Positions 1-7,562 of a stretch of 20,939 nt of DNA are shown piece after piece. Origin of the DNA: a virus; the IMG/VR virus record IMGVR_UViG_3300037189_026514, positions 1 through 20,939 of that record; one strand, written 5' to 3'. Position 1 is the stretch's first letter; the number at the start of each line of letters is the position of its first letter. The notes under the pieces were generated by a model, which saw only the letters and a program-made list of their open reading frames with translations, did no database searches and was not told the origin of the DNA. A program made the position numbers and the translations under genes.

Positions 1-1
1 A

Positions 2-1657
2 TTTTCGATTGACGATAATACAAAAACAAGTCCAACAGTACTCTCCCCCATCCCCGAAAATGCAGAGGATGGGGTTGATTATTATTTAACTTCTGGTTTT
101 TTCAGCTCTTATGTCGATATAGAGGGAGTTTATAGAACTGAATTCGATTTGATTAAACGATATCGGGAGATGTCACTTCATCCAGAGGTAGATGAAGCAA
201 TTGAAGATATTGTAAATGAGGCTATTGTTTCGGATTCTAACGATACCCCAGTCCAAATAGAATTATCTAATCTAAACGCAAGCGATGGGATTAAGTCAAA
301 AATAAGAGAAGAGTTTAAATATATTTTACACCTCTTAGATTTTGATAAAAAATGTCATGAAATTTATAGAAATTGGTATGTTGATGGTAGACTTTATTAT
401 CATAAAGTAATTGACCTCAAAAAGCCTGAGTTGGGTATTCAAGAGCTTCGCTATATTGATAGCCTTAAGATGAGGTATGTGAGGCAGGCGAAAAAAAGTA
501 AAACGAATAATTCACGACCTATGGGGGTGACGGGTGATGTTGATCCCATGTCACAAGAATTCCCAGAGATAGAAGAATTTTTTATATACAATCCAAGACC
601 AGCTTATCCACTTACTAATACATCAACAACAAACGATAAAAATACTGAATCAATTAAATTTGCAAAAGATAGTATCGTTTACTGTACTTCTGGTCTAGTA
701 GATAGAAATAAGAATATCACTCTATCTTGGTTGAACAAGGCAATTAAATCACTTAATCAATTGAGAATGATTGAGGATAGTATTGTCATTTACCGTATGG
801 TAAGAGGCACTGAAAGGAGAATTTTTTATATTGATGTGGGTAATATGCCTAAAGTAAAGGCAGAACAATATCTCAGAGAAACCATGATGAGATATAGAAA
901 TAAATTGAATTATAATATAGAGACAGGGGAAGTTCAAACTGACAGAAAATTCCAAAGTCTTATGGACGATTATTGGTTGCCAAGAAGAGAAGGTGGTCGT
1001 GGGACAGAAGTTACGACTTTACCTGGTTCGAATAATCTAGGTGAATTGACTGATCTTAGTTATTTTCAAAGAAAACTATACAAATCATTAGGTGTCCCAT
1101 CATCTAGAATTGATGGTGAAAGTGGTTTCAATCTGGGTAGATCATCCGAGATTTTAAGAGACGAAGTTAAATTTTCAAAATTCGTAGGTAGACTCAGAAA
1201 AAGATTTTCTAAATTATTCGTGGATCTTCTAAGAACACAACTGATATTAAAAAATATCATAACTCCCGAAGATTGGAAATCTATGTGTGAGCATATTCAG
1301 TTTGATTTTCTGTATGATAATCACTTCGCTGAACTTAAGGAATCTGAACTTCTTACTGAAAGACTGAATATGGTAGCCATGGCAGAACCATATGTCGGTA
1401 GATATTTTTCACAGAATTATCTAAGAAGAAACGTATTGAGGCAGACAGACGAAGAAATAATAGAACAAGATGCATTAATTGAAAAGGAAATCGAAGATGG
1501 TATTATACCTGACCCTAGTGTTTCAGTAGACCCCGAAACTGGACAACCACTAACCGAACCACCTGGAAATAATATTGATGGCGATATGGGTAAAGTTCCA
1601 ACTGAACCAGGAATCAACACAACAGCAGTTGAAGTTCCCAAAGGAGCTGAAATTTAA
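2..1657 (+). CDS. gp20: Portal vertex protein gp20 (5' end outside window)
   Basis: The reading frame is open from the window's second base to the TAA at 1655-1657, giving 551 residues, close to the usual length of T4-type portals, so only a short N-terminal piece is missing. The TTG at 149 is internal, because conserved-looking sequence (EGVYRTEFDLIKRYREM) runs through it. Segments typical of the family include HPEVDEAIEDIVNEAI, LPGSNNLGELTDLSYF and FQRKLYKSLGVPSSR; the C-terminus is a flexible Pro/Gly-rich tail. In T4 the portal is a dodecamer at one capsid vertex: it starts prohead assembly, docks the terminase and is the DNA channel to the tail. The gp67-like gene, gp21, gp22 and gp23 downstream support the call. 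Identification rests on recognised family sequence plus position. Confidence 0.95.
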   Translation, partial: FSIDDNTKTSPTVLSPIPENAEDGVDYYLTSGFFSSYVDIEGVYRTEFDLIKRYREMSLHPEVDEAIEDIVNEAIVSDSNDTPVQIELSNLNASDGIKSKIREEFKYILHLLDFDKKCHEIYRNWYVDGRLYYHKVIDLKKPELGIQELRYIDSLKMRYVRQAKKSKTNNSRPMGVTGDVDPMSQEFPEIEEFFIYNPRPAYPLTNTSTTNDKNTESIKFAKDSIVYCTSGLVDRNKNITLSWLNKAIKSLNQLRMIEDSIVIYRMVRGTERRIFYIDVGNMPKVKAEQYLRETMMRYRNKLNYNIETGEVQTDRKFQSLMDDYWLPRREGGRGTEVTTLPGSNNLGELTDLSYFQRKLYKSLGVPSSRIDGESGFNLGRSSEILRDEVKFSKFVGRLRKRFSKLFVDLLRTQLILKNIITPEDWKSMCEHIQFDFLYDNHFAELKESELLTERLNMVAMAEPYVGRYFSQNYLRRNVLRQTDEEIIEQDALIEKEIEDGIIPDPSVSVDPETGQPLTEPPGNNIDGDMGKVPTEPGINTTAVEVPKGAEI

Positions 1658-1665
1658 TCTAAATA
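1658..1665 (+). promoter_or_regulatory. Late promoter box TCTAAATA
   Basis: The octamer resembles the T4 late -10 element TATAAATA and lies just after the portal stop codon, 21 bases before the ATG of the gp67-like gene. The same spacing recurs at other genes here. Late promoters of this type are recognised by gp55 on host RNA polymerase. Confidence 0.55.
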
Positions 1666-1686
1666 CTAAGAGTTTATAAAACTATT

Positions 1687-1839
1687 ATGGAAGAACTTAT
1701 TAATTCAATTATTACTGATGAATCTCCGTCTGCAATTAGTGATTCAATCAAAGATATTCTCACTGCAAAAGTAATGAGTAAAATAGATGAATATCGACCT
1801 GAAGTAGCGGTAAGTATGTTTAACACTCCTAGCGAGTAA
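1687..1839 (+). CDS. gp67: Small prohead core protein, gp67-like
   Basis: A 50-residue ORF (MEELINSIITDESPSA to VSMFNTPSE) lies 29 bases after the portal gene. In T4 and T4-like cyanophages this slot holds gene 67, a small internal core (scaffold) protein. The start MEELINSI followed by a helical KIDEYRPEVAVSMF segment resembles the N-terminal part of gp67, but the long acidic tail of T4 gp67 is absent, so it is shorter than the T4 protein. A late-type promoter box stands 21 bases upstream. Its stop codon lies in the loop of a 10-bp hairpin. The call rests on position and weak similarity; another small core protein is possible. Confidence 0.6.
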   Translation: MEELINSIITDESPSAISDSIKDILTAKVMSKIDEYRPEVAVSMFNTPSE

Positions 1840-1855
1840 TCGCTACGCTAGGAGT
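1825..1855 (+). terminator. 10-bp hairpin over the gp67-like stop codon
   Basis: ACTCCTAGCG (1825-1834) pairs perfectly with CGCTAGGAGT (1846-1855) around an 11-base loop that contains the stop codon TAA (1837-1839). A shorter alternative stem TAGCG/CGCTA lies inside it. Only AAAA follows, not a T-run, so this may be a weak terminator or an mRNA 3'-end/processing structure rather than a classical Rho-independent terminator. Confidence 0.5.
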
Positions 1856-1873
1856 TAAAATTACGTGAGATCT

Positions 1874-1881
1874 ACTAAATA
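1874..1881 (+). promoter_or_regulatory. Late promoter box ACTAAATA
   Basis: A T4-late-like octamer 21 bases before the ATG of the long fibre gene, after the hairpin that closes the gp67-like gene. No Shine-Dalgarno sequence is obvious before that ATG. Confidence 0.55.
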
Positions 1882-1902
1882 TTACTATTAACATGAATAC
1901 TG

Positions 1903-4260
1903 ATGCCTCTCAAAAAACCATCTGAATTATTTAATAAAAAAAAATCAGTTTCTGTTGTAGAAGAAATCATTGAAAAAGAAGTAGAAATAAATACTTTTTC
2001 AGAGGCATTTGAGCAGTTTAAATCAAACTTAAAGGGTATTAATGCTCTTTCTACTTTTTCAGAATCTCTGGAAAATTATACTGAAAATATTCAAAAAATT
2101 AATATTGTTTCTGAATATATAAATGATATTAAAGAAGAATTAAAGTTATGCATTAAGAGAGAAGATCTTGAAAGATCTTCTCTTGCTCAATTATTAGTTG
2201 TTGAGAAATGTATAGAAACAATTGAAGAAAAAATAGAGTCAATCAATCAAGAGTATATTGATCAAATTAAATTAAATACAGAAGAAGTTTCTAACAAAGT
2301 TAATTCTTTTTTAAATATCGAGGCACCCAAGTATAAAAAATTAGTTGTTGAATCGGAACTAAGAACAGGGGAAAGATTTGATAGATTAAAAGTAAATGTT
2401 AATGACGTTTTAGAAAATATTAGTAATTTAGTAGATGTAAGATATACTGAAATTTTAGAAAATGTTGATACCATAAACCAAACAGCAATTGATCAAATTC
2501 TTGATCAATTTAATAAACTACAAGAAGAAATTCCTAACTATAGAAATTTTATTGTAGAATCAGAACTAAAAAATGAAGAGAGAATACTTAATTTTCAAGA
2601 AATATTAAACAAAACTGTCCAAACAATAAACAATAAACTAGATTCAATTGAAGGCATTAATGGGCAAATAATAGAAGAACTACGAGAAGAGATACAATCT
2701 TTAGTTAAAGATACATCGTTTCAAAAATTAGTTGTTGAATCAGAGCTAAGAACTGAAGAAAAATTTAATGTACTAAAATTAAATGTTAACAAAGTTTTAG
2801 AAAATATTGATGATCTAGTAGATGTAAAATACACAGAAATTCTCGATGCCGTCGATAATTCCAATAAGTCGGCTATCAATGAAATTCTTGATGAATTCAA
2901 TAAACTGCAACAAGAAATTCCTAACTATAGGAATTTCATTATAGAATCAAGATTAAAAAACGAAGAAGGAATACTTAATTTTCAAGAAATATTAAACAAA
3001 ACCGTAGATATAGTAAACGACAAAGTAGATTCAATTGAAGGCGTTAATGAGCAAATAACAGAAGAACTACAAGAAAAAATACAATTAGCCAGTAATCTTA
3101 TTAAGGATGCATCATTGTGCATCAAAGAAATTGAATCACATAAAATACAAATAAATGAAAAGGTAACAGAATTAGAATCACAAATTACTGTTAACGAGTC
3201 GCACATCAACAAGCAGAATAAACATATTGATTCTATTCAAGGAGAAGTTTATTCAACACTACAGAAGTTAAATTTAGATGTAGTAGATGAAAAAAATAAG
3301 GAGCTTTCTAGGAAAATAAAATATCTTGAAGAGATATTTGAAAAATTTAATGAGAAGCAAATTCTAAGCGAAAACACATTAGCTGAACCACCAACGATAA
3401 TTAATAAAGATCCACTTACTCCACTGGATCAAAATTATGTCACTCTTGAGCAACTACAACAACATTATCGTCTTTTTATCAATAGGGTCCAGCAGCAATT
3501 AGCCACTATTGGCGGTGGCGGTGAAACTCGCCTAAAATATCTTGATGATATAGTGGGTATTGCAACAAATCCTGCAGATTATGATGGTAAAATATTAAGT
3601 TATAATCATTCAATTGGTAAATTTGAATTTATAACTAATGGTTCTGTGGAACCTAGTTCAGGCATAGCGACATTTGCAACTAACGCTGGCTATGCAGTAA
3701 CTGCTGGTATAGCCACTTTTGCGGCATTTGCTGGCATATCCTCCTATGCAACCTCTGCAGGTATAGCGACATTTGCAATTTCTACTGGATACGCAACCTC
3801 TGCAGGTATAGCCACTTTTGCGGCATTTGCAACTACTGCTGGAACGGCTAATACCGCAATCACAGCTAACTTTGCAATATCAGCAGAAACGTCTACTTCG
3901 GTCGTTGGTGGAATAGCCTCTGTAAATTCATTAACTGTCTCAGGTGTAACGACATTAGGCATAGTTACAGCAACAACTTATTATGGTAAAATTAAAGAAG
4001 ATATTAAAATAATAAATTCAAATTATAATGTTACTCCAAATGATTCAGTTTTAATTGCTAGTGGAAATATTACAATTTTTATGCCTAACGCATTGGGGAA
4101 TTCTGGTGATAAATACTATATAAAGAATGTTGGAATACAAACCGTGACTATTCTACCACAAATGGGAGAACTTATTGATGATTATTCCGAAATGACTTTA
4201 AATCAAAAAAATTCTTCGTTAATTCTCATATCAAGCAATTCTACATGGTTAATTTTCTAA
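1903..4260 (+). CDS. Long coiled-coil virion fibre protein (tail-fibre-like)
   Basis: This is a 785-residue fibre-like protein. Residues 1-30 are a basic/acidic head that could anchor it to the virion. Residues about 30-500 are rich in E, K, I, L and N with heptad-like spacing, as in long coiled coils, and contain two tandem copies of a 129-residue block starting near residues 147 and 276. Then follow FINRVQQQLATIGGGG and YLDDIVGIATNPADYDGKI, a type of segment recalled from cyanophage fibre proteins. Four GIATFA repeats spaced 15, 18 and 15 residues form an Ala/Thr-rich shaft (about residues 587-640). The C-terminal 85 residues look like a small beta domain (SVLIASGNITIFMPN, ending STWLIF), common at phage fibre tips. 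Its receptor is unknown, and whether it attaches to head or tail cannot be told from the sequence. Confidence 0.75.
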   Translation: MPLKKPSELFNKKKSVSVVEEIIEKEVEINTFSEAFEQFKSNLKGINALSTFSESLENYTENIQKINIVSEYINDIKEELKLCIKREDLERSSLAQLLVVEKCIETIEEKIESINQEYIDQIKLNTEEVSNKVNSFLNIEAPKYKKLVVESELRTGERFDRLKVNVNDVLENISNLVDVRYTEILENVDTINQTAIDQILDQFNKLQEEIPNYRNFIVESELKNEERILNFQEILNKTVQTINNKLDSIEGINGQIIEELREEIQSLVKDTSFQKLVVESELRTEEKFNVLKLNVNKVLENIDDLVDVKYTEILDAVDNSNKSAINEILDEFNKLQQEIPNYRNFIIESRLKNEEGILNFQEILNKTVDIVNDKVDSIEGVNEQITEELQEKIQLASNLIKDASLCIKEIESHKIQINEKVTELESQITVNESHINKQNKHIDSIQGEVYSTLQKLNLDVVDEKNKELSRKIKYLEEIFEKFNEKQILSENTLAEPPTIINKDPLTPLDQNYVTLEQLQQHYRLFINRVQQQLATIGGGGETRLKYLDDIVGIATNPADYDGKILSYNHSIGKFEFITNGSVEPSSGIATFATNAGYAVTAGIATFAAFAGISSYATSAGIATFAISTGYATSAGIATFAAFATTAGTANTAITANFAISAETSTSVVGGIASVNSLTVSGVTTLGIVTATTYYGKIKEDIKIINSNYNVTPNDSVLIASGNITIFMPNALGNSGDKYYIKNVGIQTVTILPQMGELIDDYSEMTLNQKNSSLILISSNSTWLIF
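2338..3087 (+). repeat. Tandem 387-bp duplication in the fibre gene
   Basis: The block beginning LVVESELRT at about 2341 recurs in the same frame at 2728, and EEL.E.IQ at 2674 recurs at 3061: both offsets are exactly 387 bases (129 codons), so there has been no net indel between copies. Both copies share LVVESELRT, VLENI, LVDV.YTEIL, FNKLQ.EIPNYRNFI and LNFQEILNKTV. Differences are mostly synonymous or conservative, indicating an in-frame duplication that lengthened the rod. Confidence 0.85.
3661..3836 (+). repeat. GIATFA repeats in the fibre shaft
   Basis: GGY-ATA-GCN-ACN-TTT codons start at 3661, 3706, 3760 and 3805 (periods 45, 54 and 45 bases), joined by AGY/SAG linkers. Parts are nearly identical in DNA, for example the stretches around 3750-3775 and 3795-3820, pointing to recent slippage or unequal recombination. 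Confidence 0.8.
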
Positions 4261-4269
4261 GGAGAAATT

Positions 4270-4566
4270 ATGGCTTATTTTGAAAAATTACAAATTAAAG
4301 ATAAAAATGGTAATTCAATAAACCCAGCAGAAGAAGAAACTATTGAAAATTCAAATAGTTTGTTGAGTAAACTATTAACAATGCTAATGTCACCTTTGGG
4401 TTTTGATCGTAGTTTAAATCGCCAAAGATCCACTGCAGTTATTGAATCGGGAACTATTACTACCGTCTCTAATATTACATCCATTGGTCCATATAACGGA
4501 GCGATACTTATGAATGGATCAAATTATACTGCATGGGCAACCACAAATAGAAATCTTATTAGTTAA
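4270..4566 (+). CDS. Small virion-associated protein of unknown role (98 aa)
   Basis: Nine bases after the fibre gene, with a strong AAGGAG (4259-4264) overlapping the fibre stop codon, so it is translated from the same late message. The start MAYFEKLQIKDKNGNSINPA and the central helix (EETIENSNSLLSKLLTML) followed by a polar, Ser/Thr/Ile-rich half resemble small structural proteins seen beside fibre genes in T4-like marine phages. There is no signal peptide or membrane segment. It could be an adaptor between fibre proteins; this is inference from position and composition. Confidence 0.6.
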   Translation: MAYFEKLQIKDKNGNSINPAEEETIENSNSLLSKLLTMLMSPLGFDRSLNRQRSTAVIESGTITTVSNITSIGPYNGAILMNGSNYTAWATTNRNLIS

Positions 4567-4571
4567 TTAAA

Positions 4572-6179
4572 ATGGCGAATCTCTTTAAAAATGTAATTGA
4601 TAGAATGGTATGGGTGCAAACTGCTCCCACTCCAAATGCTCATTCAGCTGGAACTTCTATGTGTCATGATATGAGAAATGACATTTCTAGAAATCCTTTT
4701 GTTTATAATTTAGTGGCTACAACAATTTTAAATCGTTTTAATATTATCACAAAAGCCTGGCAATTAGCCGCAAACCCAGGAGTTGCGGCTGTAGCCGCAT
4801 CTTCTAATTCATGTTTTGTTCCAAGTTTTTCTGTTGTGGGTATAATTGCCGCTGGAGCAACGACATCTAGATTCACGCTTTCAACGGCCTTACCTACTGC
4901 AATTGGTTTAAATATGCTAGCGAATCGCGGTGGTTCGGGGGAAAAAGGATATATAATTCGTATTACAGATACAACAGTAGGAAAAACTGAAGAAAGATTT
5001 ATTGTATCAAATACGCTTGGAGCTACTCCGACAATTTCAGTAGATGTTCCATTTACATTTACTCCCGCGACTGGCGCGAGATACGAAATACTTTCGGGTC
5101 GCGTGATAATGTTGAGTTCAGGTGCTCCAGTAGCAGCATCTTGGCGTTCATTTGAAGTTGCAACAAATTTTGTAACAAACCTGTCAAATACAAACTTACC
5201 AACTATAGCAACCGAGAGTGCTTTATTGGTACTAGATGAGCAATATGTACCATTTAATCATATTCCGGGTGAAGGAATGGTTAAAGGATCCTTTGTTTAT
5301 GATACAAATATAACAGCAAGAAGATCACTCACAGCAACCGCAACTGCGGCTGGAACACTTACTGGCCAAGCAAGTAATGGTGATTCTTTAGTAGTCGCAA
5401 ACGAATATAGAAATTTCCAGATTAGAATTGTCCAAGATACCGTGACTCCTGGTGCAGTTGGTCAACGTCGAATAATTGCATCTCACACTGCTGGACCAAA
5501 TCCGGTATACACTTTAGGAACAAACTGGTCAGTTACTCCATCAACTAGTGCAAAATATGTAATTGAGCTTCCAAACTTAATTATTTTAAGAACTGCCGCT
5601 AACACTACTACATATACTTATAATTATACCGACGCCACCATAAATAATGGAACTAATAATATCCCAGCAAATACTTGGAGTACTACTTATTTTGGAGTAG
5701 CGCCAGCGGTTAATGGTGTAGGGAATTTATGGTGTCCCTCTTTTGGTATTCAACCAGATGTAGACAAAAATGCAAGACATTCATTTAATTACTTCTTTCG
5801 TGGTAATTCCGTATCCCTTGATCTATTAGATATTTCTGGTGCGATAACTGGTTCTTGGACTGGCAATATAACTTATGATGGTTCAACAAATACATTTTTA
5901 ACTGGAACAACTGGTACATATTCACCATATGGACAAGAGGGAAGATATTCCTACATTAACATTTATTCTAATGGTGCGGTAAATCAAACATTTAGATTTG
6001 ACTCCAAAAATCGTGTTTTATCTCCATATGCAGTACCAGATTTTATTCAATCTGGTACTGCTGCTGTTGGTGGAAGAATGGCTTCGTATGCCGCAATTGA
6101 TGGCACTGATAAATACGATGTAATTTTACTTGAATCTCATTTATCCACCATTACACAAGAATTGATTGTTTTAGTATAA
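4572..6179 (+). CDS. Beta-rich virion structural protein with duplicated domain (535 aa)
   Basis: This gene starts 5 bases after the 98-residue gene with no clear Shine-Dalgarno, so coupled translation is likely. The 535-residue product is rich in Thr, Asn, Ser, Gly and Ala and poor in charge, typical of phage fibre or decoration proteins. Two copies of one beta module are visible: residues about 126-173 (YIIRITDTTVG..ERFIVSNT..FTPATGARYEI) and about 281-332 (FQIRIVQDTV..QRRIIASHT..VTPSTSAKYVI). This IRI-x-R-x-I-x-SNT-x-TP-x-T-x-YEI pattern is a common short module in phage fibre and baseplate-associated proteins. The N-terminal 60 residues (MANLFKNVIDRMVWVQTAP) may bind a neighbour. No enzyme motif is evident. 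Which virion part it joins is unknown. Confidence 0.65.
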   Translation: MANLFKNVIDRMVWVQTAPTPNAHSAGTSMCHDMRNDISRNPFVYNLVATTILNRFNIITKAWQLAANPGVAAVAASSNSCFVPSFSVVGIIAAGATTSRFTLSTALPTAIGLNMLANRGGSGEKGYIIRITDTTVGKTEERFIVSNTLGATPTISVDVPFTFTPATGARYEILSGRVIMLSSGAPVAASWRSFEVATNFVTNLSNTNLPTIATESALLVLDEQYVPFNHIPGEGMVKGSFVYDTNITARRSLTATATAAGTLTGQASNGDSLVVANEYRNFQIRIVQDTVTPGAVGQRRIIASHTAGPNPVYTLGTNWSVTPSTSAKYVIELPNLIILRTAANTTTYTYNYTDATINNGTNNIPANTWSTTYFGVAPAVNGVGNLWCPSFGIQPDVDKNARHSFNYFFRGNSVSLDLLDISGAITGSWTGNITYDGSTNTFLTGTTGTYSPYGQEGRYSYINIYSNGAVNQTFRFDSKNRVLSPYAVPDFIQSGTAAVGGRMASYAAIDGTDKYDVILLESHLSTITQELIVLV

Positions 6180-6209
6180 TTTAAAATATTATATTCAGTC
6201 CTAACTAAA

Positions 6210-6217
6210 TATAAATA
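6210..6217 (+). promoter_or_regulatory. Late promoter TATAAATA
   Basis: An exact match to the T4 late promoter consensus, in the 63-base gap after the 535-residue gene and 25 bases before the ATG at 6243. It probably drives the 182-residue gene and gp21. Confidence 0.75.
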
Positions 6218-6242
6218 CTTAATAATATATTATTAAAAAATA

Positions 6243-6791
6243 ATGGCACATAAACCAGTTGGAAGCGGGGCATCAGTAGCAATTACATCTGGAGTTGCAG
6301 TAACATCTCAACCATTTTTAGTTCAGTCCGATACTGTAAGAATTGTTGCGGTTTCTGCTGGGGTATTTGTAAAAATTGATTCTGAGCCATTCGCCACTTC
6401 GTCCGATTATTATGTTGCAGCCAATACATCTGCAACTCTTGGTATTAATCCTGCATCACAAAGAGTAGTTGGAGTTACTACTGGATCAACCACTATTATA
6501 GATTTCCCCAGTGGAACTGGAACACCTTTTGAACAGGGTGATTATGTCTCTTTAGCTACACCTAATCAACCATACTATAATTTTACACACAGGCAAGTAT
6601 TATCCGTAAATAATACTGCAGGTAATGGTGGTTACTATTCTACCCGAATTACAGTAGATGCCAATACAAGTGGTATTTTAACTGCATTTTCTAATCCTGG
6701 TGACTTGAGGAAATCTCTTAAGATTGGAACTTTTGGTAGTGGGGCTGGAACTCTATATTATCAACAAGTACAAATTTCAGGAGACGCATAA
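6243..6791 (+). CDS. Beta-rich virion structural protein (182 aa)
   Basis: A 182-residue Gly/Ser/Thr/Val-rich protein with alternating hydrophobic residues, suggesting beta-sandwich folds (GASVAITSGVAVTSQPFLV, VGVTTGSTTIIDFPSG, QGDYVSLATPNQPYYNF). It follows a consensus late promoter and ends one base before the gp21 start, whose Shine-Dalgarno AGGAG (6779-6783) lies inside this coding region, so it is co-transcribed with the prohead protease. Similar sequences are recalled from T4-like marine phages as unnamed structural proteins; a head-decoration or fibre role is possible. No catalytic motif is seen. Confidence 0.6.
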   Translation: MAHKPVGSGASVAITSGVAVTSQPFLVQSDTVRIVAVSAGVFVKIDSEPFATSSDYYVAANTSATLGINPASQRVVGVTTGSTTIIDFPSGTGTPFEQGDYVSLATPNQPYYNFTHRQVLSVNNTAGNGGYYSTRITVDANTSGILTAFSNPGDLRKSLKIGTFGSGAGTLYYQQVQISGDA

Positions 6792-6792
6792 G

Positions 6793-7443
6793 ATGAAACT
6801 CATCGTAGAACAAGTAGAAGATATTAATGTTCTTAGAGAAGAAAAAAATGGAGAAAGTTCTCTGTTTATTGAAGGTCGATTTTTAGTGGCCGATGAAGTA
6901 AATAGAAACAACCGTCTTTATGAAATGCCGACTCTTAGGAAAGCCGTTCAGAATTACACTGAAAATTTCATTAATCAAAAACGTTCAGTTGGGTGTTTGA
7001 ATCATGAAGCAACTCCGTCAGTTGGGCTTGATAAAGTTTCACATTTAATTACTTCTTTGAAGGAAAGCGGTAACATTTTTATCGGTAAGGCCAAAATCCT
7101 AGAAAGCCTGCCTATGGGGAAAATTGCTGCTGGATTGATCAAAGAGGGTGTTCGACTTGGTGTTTCAAGTAGAGCTATGGGAAGCTTAGAAAGGACTAAT
7201 GAAGGTTATTCTAAAGTTGGAAAAGATCTAGTAATTTCAACTATTGATATTGTATCTGATCCATCAGGCCCTGGATGTTTTGTCGAATCACTTTATGAGG
7301 ATGTTGATTGGATCTACAACTCGGTTACTAAAGAATGGGTTATTGATAAAGCAAAAAGACAAATAGAATCTCTTGTTGTATCTCGTCAATTAACAGAGTC
7401 TAAAAAACTACAGATATTCAATGATTTCTTAAGCTCATTGTGA
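6793..7443 (+). CDS. gp21: Prohead core protease gp21
   Basis: The ATG at 6793 (MKLIVEQVED) is chosen because AGGAG at 6779-6783 precedes it and the upstream gene stops at 6791; a longer frame from 6724 would overlap that gene. The 216-residue product matches T4 gp21-type serine proteases (family U9/S77): GRFLVADEVNRNNRLYEM near the N-terminus, the catalytic His in CLNHEAT (H71), and the Ser in GVSSRAMGS (S125/S126), followed by IDIVSDPSGPGCF. In T4 it is activated inside the prohead and cleaves scaffold and capsid proteins before DNA packaging. Its substrates gp22 and gp23 lie directly downstream. Confidence 0.93.
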   Translation: MKLIVEQVEDINVLREEKNGESSLFIEGRFLVADEVNRNNRLYEMPTLRKAVQNYTENFINQKRSVGCLNHEATPSVGLDKVSHLITSLKESGNIFIGKAKILESLPMGKIAAGLIKEGVRLGVSSRAMGSLERTNEGYSKVGKDLVISTIDIVSDPSGPGCFVESLYEDVDWIYNSVTKEWVIDKAKRQIESLVVSRQLTESKKLQIFNDFLSSL

Positions 7444-7469
7444 GAAATTACTAAATAAAATATAGTAAG

Positions 7470-7489
7470 AGCATTATAAATGCTTTTTT
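7470..7489 (+). terminator. Terminator after gp21
   Basis: AGCATT (7470-7475) pairs with AATGCT (7479-7484) around loop ATA, followed by five T. The stem is short and AT-rich, so it is probably a partial terminator. A late-like ACTAAATA (7450-7457) lies just before it and the gp22 promoters just after. Confidence 0.55.
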
Positions 7490-7518
7490 GTTAAATCGTT
7501 ACTATAAAGTTAAATTTT

Positions 7519-7526
7519 TATAAATA
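7519..7526 (+). promoter_or_regulatory. Late promoter TATAAATA before gp22
   Basis: An exact T4 late consensus, 36 bases before the gp22 ATG. This leaves the AAGGAG ribosome site (7550-7555) inside the transcript. Confidence 0.7.
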
Positions 7527-7536
7527 ATACTAGAAT

Positions 7537-7544
7537 AATAAATA
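7537..7544 (+). promoter_or_regulatory. Second late-like box AATAAATA before gp22
   Basis: Seven of eight consensus bases, only 18 bases before the gp22 ATG. Initiation here would start close to or within the Shine-Dalgarno, so it is likely the weaker or non-productive of the tandem pair. Confidence 0.35.
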
Positions 7545-7562
7545 CTGTTAAGGAGACTTTAA

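Noticed and set aside
3661-3836. CRISPR-like array
   Set aside because: Repeats are in-frame, contiguous and of changing length within a coding region; no spacers.
6724-6792. Upstream start for gp21
   Set aside because: It lies inside the 182-residue gene in another frame; AGGAG and the family N-terminus support the ATG at 6793.
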